Shown piece by piece: positions 38,901 to 52,200 of a stretch of 64,000 nucleotides of DNA. The position numbers and the translations under genes are program-made. The notes below the pieces were generated by a model. It saw nothing but the letters and a program-made list of their open reading frames with translations. It ran no database searches and was not told where the DNA came from. Source of the DNA: Nemopilema nomurai (lineage: Eukaryota; Cnidaria; Scyphozoa; Rhizostomeae; Rhizostomatidae); contig PEDN01001369.1 of NCBI GenBank assembly GCA_003864495.1, forward strand, positions 286,180 to 350,179. The letters are read 5' to 3'. Positions within the stretch are counted from its first letter, which is position 1. Every line of letters starts with the position of its first letter.

Positions 38901-41900
38901 AATAATTTTACCCCTCATCTTCGTTTACTCTTATATCAGAGCCATTACCGCTAGCAGTCTTGATTCACGAGAGCCTCACTTTTCTGGATTGACCCCAAAA
39001 CGAACAATTTTGGAATGGTTTGTCGTTTTAGTTTCCCTGGTATTCGCATCTGAAGCACATCTTCAACAGCGAGGCAAAGATAAACAAGGCCGAAGTCATT
39101 CTCGCAACCTCGCCAGTCTATTTGTATCAAGTGGCTGACAAGATGAAACACAAGCCAAAAAGGTAAGGGAAACCTCCATTTGATTCAGACGCACGAACCG
39201 GGGGAGCACGTGCCTCTTAGCCCCTAACGAACTTGCCTCTTTTGTCCACATGTACCCCTTCCACTTTAAATGATTCTTAAATTTAGAGTAGCTTTTTTCT
39301 ATCAACATCAAAAAATTTTTCTGGGTATCATTCTGCATTGCTGATGGGAATTTAAGGCAGTAATTGTCTTACTGTTTTCATAGAAATAGGATATAAGAAG
39401 TATTTATATTTTAGCGCAATTTGAGACCGCAAGAGAGAGATTAAAAACATCTTCGTGGTGTCTTTGTTTTATGTTGAAATTATTGTTTTTTATAAATAGT
39501 TCGGTAACGAGATGTCATACCCGCCAAGAGTTCGATAGATGCCAAAGAACTTTCATTTCAGATGTACTTGAAGTAGCTTTTCTTTCCAGTGCAGAACTCC
39601 GGTCCCCAACCCCAGTCCCCAAACCCAATCCCCAACCCCAGTTTGCATTCTCCCTTGCAATTTGGTTTTTGATTTTGTGAATCCTACAACATTACTAACG
39701 CACGGTTTAAGCTGGATTCAAGTTTGTATAGCAAGTAAATCTAGATAAAAGTTCTAGTTGAATTTATTTCTTAAATGAAAATTCAGAGTATTTAGAAGGA
39801 ACTTTGAAAGTTAGAAAGGTATTCATCAGGAAAAATTTGATCAAAAATTGTGCATTGAAGTTTGACTGGAAATGTTAATAGAGAACTTAATGACAATCGT
39901 TACTGCCTTTCCATAGAATTTTGTCCAAGTACATTGCATGGCAGATGCTTCGCGATAAAATCAGTTTTCTATCGAAAGACTTCAGAAAGGCAAGAGCTGC
40001 TTTTAACGAGAAGATGACGGGCGTGAAGGACATCGACCCAAGATGGCGGACTTGCACGGGCGTAACTAATGACAACATGGGTGTGCCAATTGGAACACTA
40101 TATGTCCAGAACTATTTCCAAGAAACAACAAGAGAAAAGGTACGCTGGAAGTAATTTTTGAAATTTATCTTTAGATGCAGTTAACTTCAGTTTTTTTTAG
40201 CTATTATTTCGGTTATCAAGCTTGCATGACCATGAATATGTGTCTGTCAGTAAAATGTAATGCTCGATTTATCGCTGTTAATGGCTCGTGGCAATATTTT
40301 ATCTAACCAAGTTCATCCTTTTCCAATTTCATACGTTAATCAGGACTCCTTTCCACAACATTGTATTTTTAATTTCTTCTTGAAGATAACGTAAGACCTA
40401 CTGTTATATCTGTATTTTTCATAATTATTAGTTCGTTTCTTGGACGGTCTTTTGTCATGGAGGTCGATAGCATTCGAGTGGCAAATATTCATTATATTTA
40501 TGTTTATTTATTCATTTAATTCCTTGCAATGATTAGTAGAAAGTAAAATTCCACTTTCGTCAGTGTCATCTATTTACAATCATACTCTATTTATTGATTT
40601 TTTTATTAAGACGCAAGAAATGATCAAGGAAATAATTAAAGCATTTGAGGAGAGAATTAAGACGCATGACTGGATTGATGGGAAGACTAGAAAAGGAATC
40701 CTTGACAAGGTGAAACCATTTAAAAACCGCTTTTCCATGATTTACAAATGTCTGATTTTGCTATGTCAAGATTTCCTGAATCTTATAATTGTTGAAGATC
40801 TTGGAGTAGTTCATGGCACTGTTTGCCAGTCGTGTATATTCAAAGATTTGTTGATTAGCTCATCGTAAAGCCTGTGTTTTCCATTCCAGACCGATTCACT
40901 GGTGGCCAAAGTGGGTTACGCCACATACATCCTCCAACCAGACGAGCTTAACAAAAGATTTAAGAAGGTTTTTCATCACAGCTTCAACTCTTGTTCAGTA
41001 CTTGCGAATTTGGTCCAAATATTCTAAATAAGAATATTTCAACACAACCCATGTTTCAAATCACTTTGAACTATTAGCTATACTCGACAAAAAGCAAATA
41101 GCGTTGACTATCATTTTCAAAGAGCTTCCTCTTGTTTTTTCAACGTGCAGTATAAATGTTACTTGATCATGGAGGAATTTCACTTTAGGGAACTCCTGTT
41201 TAATAGTAAAATTTTTACCCTGTACTTGTTAAGGGTTAAAAGACGTAGGGGGTTTGCAAGGGGGCACATAACTTCCCCTCTTTCAGCATTTGAGATGCCT
41301 CTTTGCAACTCATAGCGTAGCTTTTCTGCCCCACTGTACCCCACGCCAACTTTGCAAAATTTCTATCCAACCTTTGTGCTTCACCGTTCCTCTTGAATTG
41401 ACTCAAGCCAGTCAAACAAAATGCCTCGGCGTTGGCCAAATATTTAAGATCCCTATTCACCAGCTTATCTCTTCTAGCTGGAAATTGAAGACGACTTTTT
41501 TATGAATAACTTGAACGTTGACATGTGGATTAGAACCCGGCTGTTTGGAAAGTTGCGTAAGCCAGTTGACAAATCCAAGTAAGTACCCCCACTCTTAAGC
41601 TCGAGTTTCATATGCCGTTTATGATGCTAAGACTAAAAGTGCATAAAACTTGTAAGAGGTGACGCACTGTACTGGTTTTTTAATTTCGTTTCAGTTAATT
41701 AGAATGAGTTTTCTGATATGACCATAATATTATAACCATAACAATACCATAATATGTATGGCATAGATGAATGGTTCCCTACTTGTTTTTCATTAATAAG
41801 CACTAAAGCGGTTGTTGATTCATGTGGCTACTGTTCATTTATTTAATACCAAACTTTGATTAGATTATTTCCTATTTTTGTTTATGCATGAAACAAGCTA

Positions 41901-44900
41901 TGTTTTGTTGCTGAATGAATTTTCAGTGGCAATTAATTATTGCTTATTGCCTCATCATTTTTATTTGAAACAGACTGAACATTTTTAGTACCGAATTCGT
42001 CAAGCTCAAGTTAATGCTATGATCCGTGGAATAATTACTGTTTTCTTTTAGATGGCCAATGTTTCCACAAACAATCAACGCCATGTACCAATTCTATGAG
42101 AACGAGATAGGTATTTGATAACTTCAATCAACAGACCTTGCTGGCATATAAATAGCGTTATTTCTGATTTTCATTGCTAGAAAAAGCTCCATTAAAGTAG
42201 TTTTGAAATTAACCATTCTATAATTCAGGCAGAATGCCCATCTGCATTTGGTCCGTACGCGTTGCAAATATTTCTGCTTGCAGAGCAGACTTTGAAAATT
42301 CTGTGATTTTATTTCAGTTATCCCAGCTGGTATTCTTCAAGCGCCATTCTATTACGAGGGCGACGTACCAAGGTAACCAAAGATGTTTTGTAAACTCAAG
42401 TCTTTTAATAGTTTGATAGATTAAATTGCCGCATAGTCATTGTCGCATGGTATTGGTTCATTTACGCATAGCAATGCGTCAGGCCATGCTTGGTCCTTCA
42501 CAGAAGCTTGGCTTTTCCAGCAGAAATGATAGCGGTACCAGATGCGAATGGCAGGGGTGGGATGTGCCCCTTGTTTTTCCAGGTGTATATGTCGGGGGCT
42601 GTTATTGTGTACCTACTTTTGTGTTTGAAAGTGTCCAATGACATTAAAAGGGCATAGGACCCATTATATTTAGTCCCCTTCCCAAATTATTTGTGGCCGG
42701 CTTCTCCAGTGAAGAAAAGACTTTCATTTTATCTTTTTATAAAGCATATAAACACTTTTATGTTCTTTGTTCCTGTTAAATTGGAGCCTAATTTAGGACA
42801 AAGGGCATCTTGTAACAGAGTACAAACAGTATCACCCGAAAACCCATCATCAATACCGTCACAGACTTTTCGCATGTTCCTGTAATTGTTAGATCCATTT
42901 CTATTTACAGGTCACTAAGCTATGGAGCTATCGGATCCATAATTGGACACGAACTGACTCATGGTTTTGACAACACAGGTAATGACCATCTGAAGAAAAG
43001 CGAATTAGTGAAGGGGATTGATTGACATTAGGGTCAATACACAGAATTACATTTGAGTCGAGACAATTCTTTGCAAAGGAAACACTTTGTTTCACTCTTT
43101 GCTTTTACAACCCAAGCGTGACCCCTTTTACATTTTAATCTAAAAAGTCGTTTTTAAAAATCCTTTGAAAATCATTCAAGAATGAAAGATTCCAGAATTT
43201 TTTTGAGTTTGGGTGGCTTGCTCATTCCAGGCCGAAAATTTGATAAAAATGGTGACATCGTAAAGGAATGGTGGTCGAAAAGCTCCCTGAAGGAATTCCA
43301 CAAAAGAGCTTCCTGTATTCAAAGACAGTATTCCCGTTACAAAGTGCAAGACAAATACCCGGTGAGTACTTTAAAGCGAGCGAGGCTTTTTTCATTTATT
43401 CACTCTTGACCTTTAGTGCTGGCCGCTATTTCTGTCCTTACATGTTTTTGCACGCACCAATACAAATTGGGGACTGGTTTTTCCTTGATCCTCTTTGTGG
43501 CTTGTGTACGGGTCTACAAGTGTATGATTAAGTTAATACGAAGAAAGGCTTATTTTAATTAGAGCTACGCTCATGGGCACGAATTCAAAAAAAGGTTTGT
43601 GTTCAGAAAAAGGTCATGGGCACATTTCTCGTGCTAATAAAAGAGGTTTGATTTCGAATGACCCGAAAACCTTTCCGTGTAAGTTGTTAACCACGTCAAA
43701 ATCTTATCAATAACTTACGTTTCGTTAATAACTTAATAACGTATGTTGCTTTTATAAAGCATTGGAAAAGATAAATGCTTCGCCTGAAGTTTCACTTATT
43801 TCAATCTGTACAATTTCATGAACTACGGCTTTCAATTGTATATTTCCTATTTACAATGTATTATTGATGTGTTATTTTACCCCTTATCAAAGTTATAAAC
43901 GATATGCTCGCCATTTGGCTGTTTCGCAGTATTCCTCAATGCCAAAGTTCTAGCGGAGATGGTTAATTGCTTAAAGATGTTATAATGAACATGTAATATC
44001 ATGCGTACAAGATTATGTCAAATTAACTTCCTTGTTTGTCACTTTAGATCAGTGGGAAGCTTACTCTGGGAGAAAATATCGCCGATAACGGTGGAACTAA
44101 ACTTGCTTATGACGTAAGTTTCAGTTTTGAGTAGGTGCAGTAAATGTATGACTGTGTCTGCCTGCATTGTTTTTACTTTTGACTTGTGTCAAAAAAGGTC
44201 TTTCCTAATTTGTCAACAAAATTTTTCTTACCATGATTTTCAGTCGAAGCACAATCTGTACAAAAGTTGTTGTAAGCCAAGGGGAAATTCTTATCCACTA
44301 GAAGCTAAAAATAGTCGAAAAGCATGGTCAAAAATGGAAAGCTGATCTTAAAAATGCAGCGTGGAAACAAATGTTTTGCTGTGCAGTTTACTTATGGCCT
44401 TCGTAATGATAAAAAGTGCAACTATCTTACTATCATTTGATTTCAAATGTCATCTATACCAACAGTTGTTATGTATGTCTTTGTATTGATTTGGTTTTAG
44501 GCCTATATGGACTGGCTGAAGCTCAATGGAGGCCCTGAGGCTGTCCTACCTAACTTAAAGTACTCTAACAAACAGCTTTTTTTCATTGGTTACGCACAGG
44601 TGAGTAAAATATACACCCAGAACTTTATCTAAGGGTGGGAGCACACTTTCGTTCCCAGAAAAGGTTTCATCAAAGGTATACCTATGTCGTATCCAATTTG
44701 GAATGTTTGGAGTTGCAGTGCTTTTCTTGAAAATGAAAAGTCGGAAAGTCATGTATGGTGTTCATTATGCTATGTTCTGTGAATACTAATACTAATAATA
44801 ATAATAATACCTTGGAAGATGGGGCTGTCTACTATGTACTGTTGCCCGTAACGAATTCTATACGGAAAAGTTTGCAACGGGATAATATGATATTCAAGTG

Positions 44901-46087
44901 GGAGTGACAAACATGTTCACGTGTTGGTTATAGTAGCTTCATGAAGCAACTTATTTTGTGAGGAATGCCTTTCAAAGGAGTTCAAATTAATCACGGGTGA
45001 CGAATCCCCATCTTTATGCCGTATATAATTGCAGAATCAGACAGAATGTACGCACCTCATTTGGCAAAGGGTCCTTCTAAAGAATACAATTCTGTCTTAT
45101 GATCGACAATAATTCTCAATTGGCAAACCCTTGTTGAATGATTTTACGAGTGCGGATGAAATTATGGATAGGCCCGTTCTGATTCTGCTTTTTATTTCAA
45201 GGAATACTGTGCAAATGTGAGGACGAAGACCGAGTACATCGCGACGCTCAGCGAAATCCACGCTCCATCTAAATTCAGGTGCTGCTTTTATTCCACATTC
45301 CTTCATTCTGTTCTAATCTTTCCCAGGAATGGTATCTTGTTTGTAAGGGGTAATGAGCCATGGTTTGGCAACAGTAGCCGAAAAGCTGCATTGGTTTAGT
45401 TTGAAATAAAATAGATTCTTTTGATTTCTATAAAAAGTGCAATAGGATTAAGCAGAGGCCTGCTGTGTACAGAAAAATGGGCTTAAGAGTAAAGCTAGAA
45501 AGGGAATGAAAAGCGATCAATTTTTATCTATTTGGCCAGTTGCATTTTCCGAAAGCTTCTAACGGAGCAAAGGGATTTTCTGACCATTGTCTTATACAAT
45601 ATTCATCATCTATGCTTTGTGTGATGTGACATTTAGGGGACCGTTGGCACCATGGAAACACTTTGCCCCCGTCGTAGAGTCCCAAGTTAGCAACTGTATT
45701 CCTCGGTTTGGCTCATTTGGAATAGAGCGACATTTAATTTTGGCTGGACCCACTTGTATGAATTCAAACGGACGGGCTCTTGGTCCTTCTACCGTTGATT
45801 CTAATTTATGAAGTGGAATTTTCTCTGTGCAAAGTTAATTCGATCGCAGAAATGATCTTACAAATGATGTGGTACAAATTGGTACACAACATGATCTGGC
45901 GCAATGTGTGATAATCTGTTGAGATTTAGAGCCAAACCGGTCCTTGCATTGAATTGTACATCGGCAATTATTTTTCAGGGTGATTGGCACGTTATCTAAT
46001 TTTGAAGAATTTAGCAATGCTTTCAAATGCTCAAGCGGATCCTCACGGCCCCCAATGAACCCAAAAAAGAAATGTGAAGTTTGGTAA
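35923..46087 (+). CDS. M13 zinc metallopeptidase (neprilysin / endothelin-converting-enzyme family), 17 exons
   Basis: Predicted extracellular or ectoplasmic peptidase for small peptides; about 857 aa. Exons: 35923-36978, 37572-37625, 37983-38099, 38631-38681 (donor less certain), 39032-39162, 39917-40139, 40611-40709, 40890-40967, 41478-41578, 42052-42110, 42318-42372, 42911-42978, 43231-43361, 44048-44113, 44501-44599, 45202-45278, 45979-46087. A hydrophobic segment at residues ~9-24 is a signal peptide or short anchor, followed by a ~160-residue N/A/E-rich linker not typical of the family. Family marks: [25 protein letters not shown], zinc site HELTH (about 688-692), GENIADNGG with the third ligand Glu ~750, and the C-terminal CEVW. 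The 62-residue HExxH-to-Glu distance is normal for M13. The very short N-terminal tail, compared with neprilysin, favours secretion; this is an inference. Substrate cannot be told from sequence. Confidence 0.96.
38414..38446 (+). repeat. (TTTA)n microsatellite
   Basis: Seven to eight copies of TTTA/TATT, with one G interruption, in the third intron of the M13 peptidase gene. Confidence 0.9.
39601..39641 (+). repeat. CCCCAAC-type minisatellite
   Basis: Five imperfect copies of CCCCAA(C/T)CCCAGT-like units in an intron of the M13 gene, C-rich on the + strand. Confidence 0.8.
44783..44810 (+). repeat. (AAT)n microsatellite
   Basis: TACTAATACTAATAATAATAATAAT-like trinucleotide run in the M13 intron after exon 44501-44599. 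Confidence 0.85.
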
Positions 46088-49000
46088 AAGATTTTTTGGG
46101 ACACTTTTTGAAAATCTTCGCAAGATTGACTGTCAAAGTTTTGCGTTGAAAAACTGCCTGTAAATTTTGGAATTTAAAATATTGGACTCTCTTAAAATAT
46201 TGGACTGTTATTTCAGTTGTAGATAATCGACTAAAAATATTGATGGCAATCTTAAAGCTGTTGTCATAGAGCATTTGAATTTTTGCAATACTTCATAACA
46301 AATTCCTGCATGTTACCTAATAAGCATGACCTACACACGTGTAAAGGAAAAAGACGCTCTTAAAACTATCGAACAACCCTCGTTGCAATGTAGAAGAAGG
46401 GTAAAGTCTACAAGTACCAACTGGAGATTTTGATGCATTCTGATAACTAGGTCTTTAAATGCTGGTGGTTTTGTTTTTCAGATTTTCACATTTGATAGTA
46501 TGCATTGTGTTTATTTAAACTGTAATTTGTATAGTTCTTCAGGGTGCTATGACTGGCATTGAACTCATCATATTTTTATATGACGTTTGACAAATGAGTG
46601 GTTATTTGGTTCATGCGATTGAACTGATAGTCTCACCACTTGTATGAATATTAGATTTACCAAATAGCCTCTAATATTTTAAATATATCATGAATACTGT
46701 ATATATTGGTGTGTTATGCAGGCAATGACATCGCATAAAAGAGGTTTCCTTAGTAGAGCTTTAAAGTTATCTTGTTTATTAATCGTTTTGCCGAAAGAAA
46801 GCAGTACTGGATCAGCCTGTTTATCTCGTTTATTCTCTCTCGCCACAAAAAAACTACGCAAGCTGTTTTTAGCTGGTTGAAAACAATTTCTTGCGCTGCG
46901 AAAATCTTCGTTGCACTTGAATTTTAGAGAAAAGGAATAAATCACAACTATTTGTCTTTTATCGTGTATTCAAAATTTACGTGTATTCAAATAATAACAA
47001 AGAAAAGTTTAACAAGCGGTTTTTCATTTCGCTGGCTTTCGTTGAAATTTTCGTTAAGGCCCATATTGTGGCAAATAAAGAAACTAGGAAGGTCAGTGGT
47101 AAATAATGTAGCTTTGTCATATCCCTATTCAATTTCATCGTCACCTTCAATACCCCTGGAACGGTTGTCGGTGGTCAGACTTCGTGGGCCTACGACGTAG
47201 AAGTTGGGATGATCCGTACGTTGTACTTTGGCAAGAAAAGGAAATTTACCACAATCAACATTTTCATTTCAATTTAATTTTCTTGAATCACGTTGATGGA
47301 AAGCAGAAGTGTGTTAAGTGCGAGATGTTGGGGGGGGGGGGGGTTGTTGTCATCCGAGTAGGAGGGGTCAGGGCACGAAATGATTTTAAGTCTGTGAAAT
47401 GCGATTGGGTTTGGTATTAAGCTCAAAACCTTACATTATGATGATATGTTATGATATGTTTTGATGAAATGCTGATTTTTAAGGAGAACATTTTTAGTTG
47501 TAAGATAGCATTATTAGAAAAACTTGATAATGAATATGCAAATCATTGTGACTGGAGCCATTTCTTCATATTTCACTGAAATTTAGTTACTATAACTTTC
47601 ATAAAGATTTCGTAGATATCTCTTGATATGGGGCTCAAGCTTTATACTTTTCAATGATTGGAGTCCTCTATCGCAGTCCTCTAAAGAGAGTATTTTTATC
47701 CTAAGTTAAACATGGATCAATTGGTAAGAGTGAGGCGCGTTTTGAAATCTATTTCTAAACTCAATGAACTTCACAGTAGACCAACTTTAGTCTGAATTTT
47801 TGATCAATTCAAAATTTTGGAAGTCTGATTTTTGATCTCCTGCAAAATTATATGCTGCTGTTGCTGTTGTGCTGAGTTAGAAGATTGAATCTTTTATCAA
47901 GCTATAGTAGCATATTATTTTGCCATTCCTCACTCTAACAACATTATTGTATTTTCCTATCAACTTGCTTTTCAACTTAAACTGCTTTTCCATTAAATGC
48001 CTCTCATTCTCATTTATTGCCTTCAGATGCTCAATAGTATCTGAGCCAGCAAAGCATATTTTCTTCATTTTTACTTTTCCTTCCATTTCTTATTTCAATC
48101 TTGTTTCTGTCAGTGCTTCCATTGGCCGCTTTCTTATATTCTCTGCTACTTCCTTCCATTTGAAGCTTCCTCCATTAGCTCAAGAATATTCTCAAAAGCC
48201 TCATCAGGCTCTGTCATTTCAGGGGATCTCCTGGCACAAAGCAAAACCATTTGCAGTTGACCAACTCATCTTAGGTCTAAGTGAAATTTAGTTTAAATAT
48301 AAATAAAAAATAACACAAAACATATACATTTTTCTAAAAGTTACATGGGGAAGACTTTATAGTTTACACAACTAAAGTTGAAGGTACATTTTTCAATGAA
48401 AATGTTTTAATCATATATCAGAGGCACAAAGGAATACTGACACATAATTACAATTAAATGATCTACATGTAAAAAGAAAATGATCGGTTCCAAATGTCTA
48501 CTTATTGGTTTGAAGTAATGAGCAAACATCGACTAGGGCTTCTAGACTACACCAAATTGAAACACAGGATGCATTTTTATGTTAAACTCATCTATTCGAT
48601 TGCCTGATAGAAAACTTCGAAAACTGTTAAGTGCTTATAGATAATTAAAATGAATCATGATTATGTTTAAATCAAGAACTAAAGGTGTTCGATTGATTAA
48701 TGAATCCATTCTGAATAGGAACTAACATTTGAACTCTGCTCGATTTTTTCTCACTGGATGCGTTAATTTTGCTCATAGGGAGAAACAGCGAGAAAATAAA
48801 AAACCCCGATAAAAGATCATTGAAGCCAATTTCGATATTTTAGTTAAACGAAACGATTAAGCGAAAACATCCCCATGAAAATGAACTTACGTGCACGCAG
48901 TTCTAAGACGACGAGAAATCCGGAAAACATAGGCCAAGTTCACTACGACAAAGAATGGGGGTTTCCCTGGAGGACCGCGCTTCTTTCAGACTACTTTGCG

Positions 49001-49236
49001 TTGTCGTGTTGATGGTCGTCGCAAATCGTAAGCTCTCTGCTGACTCGGTCGCCTGCTGACGGGGTGTCATTACATATTAGGGATTACTCATCTGTTCTGT
49101 GGTGTCATCGTTTCAAGATAGCGGCCGTGAATCTTCCCCGTGCGCATGCCCATAACCCTGTGTTTATTTAACAGCAGACAAGCCCCGGTTGCTGCATTTA
49201 CCATCGCCGGCGTGCTATTAAAGTTGTGTTGCGAAG
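46088..49236. other. Intergenic region between the M13 peptidase and the polyamine oxidase
   Basis: About 3.1 kb without a recognised intact gene. It contains a G14 run at 47330-47343 and a segment (about 47877-48290) whose - strand can be read, with frame breaks, as short peptide pieces including GSFKWKEVAENIRKR and ENERHLMEKQFKLKSK. These vaguely recall Myb/SANT-like proteins associated with mobile elements, but the evidence is too weak for a call. The final ~150 bases upstream of 49237 are more GC-rich and probably include the promoter and 5' UTR of the oxidase. Confidence 0.4.
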
Positions 49237-52200
49237 ATGGACGTCGTTCGGAAGGCTAGCCTGGTCCTACTCATTTGCTGTACGCCATGGGTATTTGCCG
49301 CGAAAATAAAAACAAAAGTACTCGTTCTAGGTGGTGGAGCGGCAGGTATTGGGTTCTCGAAACGACTTTGGGACAAAGGCCAAACAGAGTTTCTTGTTTT
49401 GGAGACACAGAGCTACATTGGTGGAAGGATGAAACACACGGCGTTCGGAAACCTGACCATACAGGCGGGAGCTGGCTGGATACATGGAATCGGCAAAGAC
49501 AATTCGCTTTACCTTCTGAAGCAAAAGTTTGGGATGGCAGCAACCAGAGACGACTACAATGATTTCATAGTGAGGTAGGAGGACCTGGTGGTCAAGGCAG
49601 CCCAAGCGTGCTGCATATTGTGCTTGTTTTGACAAGATTTGTTACAGGGGCGGATCCAGAGAAAACGTTGACTGCCGCGGAGCCCCCTAAAATATTTCTT
49701 TTGCCACGCTCTCTAGATCCTCGGAAAGAGCAATTTTAAGGAAATACACAGGATCCGCCCATATGACATAAACTGATTTAGTTATCCTTTACACAAAGTT
49801 GCCACCATTTCCACGGATGAACTGTGTAGAGCATAAAATTTTGAAAGCGATTCACGTTTACCACAATAACAAAAACCGCGTTTATTGATCTAATCTATGG
49901 CACCTTCCACAATTCGAGATCTAATCATTCTTAGAACTTCCAATTTTCTTTTCCGAGGTATTTTCCAGCGTTCCTTGACTGAATCCCGCCAAAATAAATT
50001 GTTGACCACTGGGTTTCAATACGGTGGCCCACAACGGCCACGGCGCAATCTTTTTCCACGGCACAGATAGATATTTCCACGGCACAGATATATATTTCCA
50101 CGGCACAGATATATTTCTCGCGGCAACCTTTCATATTTCTCGCGGGCAAACTTTCATATTTCTCACGGCACACTTTCATATTTCTCACGGCACACTTTCA
50201 TATTTCTCACGGCACACTTTTATATGTCTCACGGCACACTTTCATAACGAGGCGTGTAGCGAGAGAAAGGAACGAGAAAAGGAAACATGGCGAAAAAGGA
50301 GCAGGACTTTCTGTAAGTTATTTATATCTTTGGATAATTAATTTAGAATTAGTTTAATTTAGTCAGTGTGCCTCATACCTTCAATCTTGGCCGGCCGGCC
50401 GTGTGCACACCAAAAAGATGTCAATTTTTTATTTTCTAGTTTGCCAAAACTTAGTCTGTGTTGAAACTTCCATGTTGTTCGACCAGGGGTGCTGTACTAA
50501 AAAATGGAAAAGGGAGGCTGTGCTGTAGAAGCTACACCACACCCATGTTCACACCCTGTATACTTACATTTGTGTTAGAGACTCTCTATTCTATTGTGTA
50601 TAAGAAATCACTAAAAGTATTCACTGACTCTAAAAGCTAATGGAAATTGCTCATTCATTGAAAATTGCCAACTAAAGAATTTACTGGCTTACCCAAACAT
50701 ATACTGGCTTTGTCAAGGGGGGGGAAGCTAAAATATATCTTGATTTGACCAAATCCCTGACCCCTGAAGGCCATTTTGAGAGATGTCTGTAGATAGTAAG
50801 TTGCCAAATGGACGAAATCAACCTGGAATGGATAATTACGTTTTGCTGTAGTCTCTTAATTGTTTGTACTCATTTATTTTGCATGTTGAGCAATGCACAC
50901 CAATTATAGATTTTATTTGTAATTGTAGGTGGTTATTGTCATTTCAAATTCTAAATATACCAATATTATGTAATATGAAAGTGTGCCGTAAGAAATATGA
51001 AAGTGTGCCGTAAGAAATATGAAAGTGTGCCGTGAGAAATATTAAAGTTTGCCGCGAGAAATATATATCTATGCCATGGAAAAAGATTGTGCCGTGGCCG
51101 TTGTGGGCCACCGTATTTCAAAGCTTCGAAAAGTTGTTTTCTGTCTCAGGGCCGAACAATCTAGTACAATGTGCAGCGGTCCCCATCGATTGTGCGGCAT
51201 TCGAGACCTTTTTGTTATTTGTGGGAACAGCGTCGTGTAAGCTGTCAAATCGATTGTTCCTCCTAGAAGTTGATTGTGCGGCATTTCAAACTTTTGGATG
51301 CCACACATTGTTTCTAGCGCCGCACAATTGATTTTCGCTGCAGCACAATACTTTGGAGCTCCAACACAATACAACTTTGACAGGTCGCAATGCCGCACAA
51401 TTGTTCGAAATGCAGCACAATAAAAGAGAGTGCAAAGGGATAGCCAAATATGGAAGGAAACTGGATCGTCTCTTTCGTAATTCACCAAACCGAGATTCAA
51501 GCGTAGATATGGAAGTCATTGCTATTTAAAGGCGAAAATAAAGTAAAATAGCGGGGGAAAATGTTTAAACCCGTAAAAATCTTAAGGCTGAAATACACGG
51601 CCCTTTTTTACGTCCGCTTTCACCTAAAGGATGACAAAAATGATCGTGTAAAAATTAGAAAAAAGGACCATCAGTCGTCATTTCCCTTTCACCTGTGCGA
51701 GTTTGACGTGTTCAACTTTTGCAGCGAAAACGGGTAGGTTTTTCTTTTGTCTTTTTGACATGGAGCAAAACCTTTCGCTTCAAATGTCTCCATGTTACGT
51801 CTTAACGTCTGGTTCGGAGTTCACCAGGTCACGCGTTGACTCAAAGATTACAAATGTCGCGGTTTCTTCGAATTACCTTCGAAATATTACCTTTCAATTT
51901 TTCCGTTCAAGCTAGCCCCTTTAATGTTTTTTCTGAAAAAGCATTGGCTGGTTTCTTCACACGATTCTGAGAGCTTTTATTTAAACTACCTCAGCTAATG
52001 TGCCGCTACACGATGCCGGACAACTTTCAGATCGTCTAGCTAGCTGTACGGTTGATATGGATAGTCCAGTACTCGATAAGCCTATTCGTCTAATTTTCTA
52101 ACCGGATCAAAAGTTATCCGGCATCGTAAAAACTAAAAATCGAAATGTCGAAGCAAAGACAACAAACAGAGAAATTCATATATGGCTGGAATCACGGTGT

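Noticed and set aside
47920..48291. 123-codon + strand open frame in the intergenic region
   Set aside because: Hydrophobic, low-complexity translation with no family match; the opposite strand gives the more protein-like reading, itself weak.
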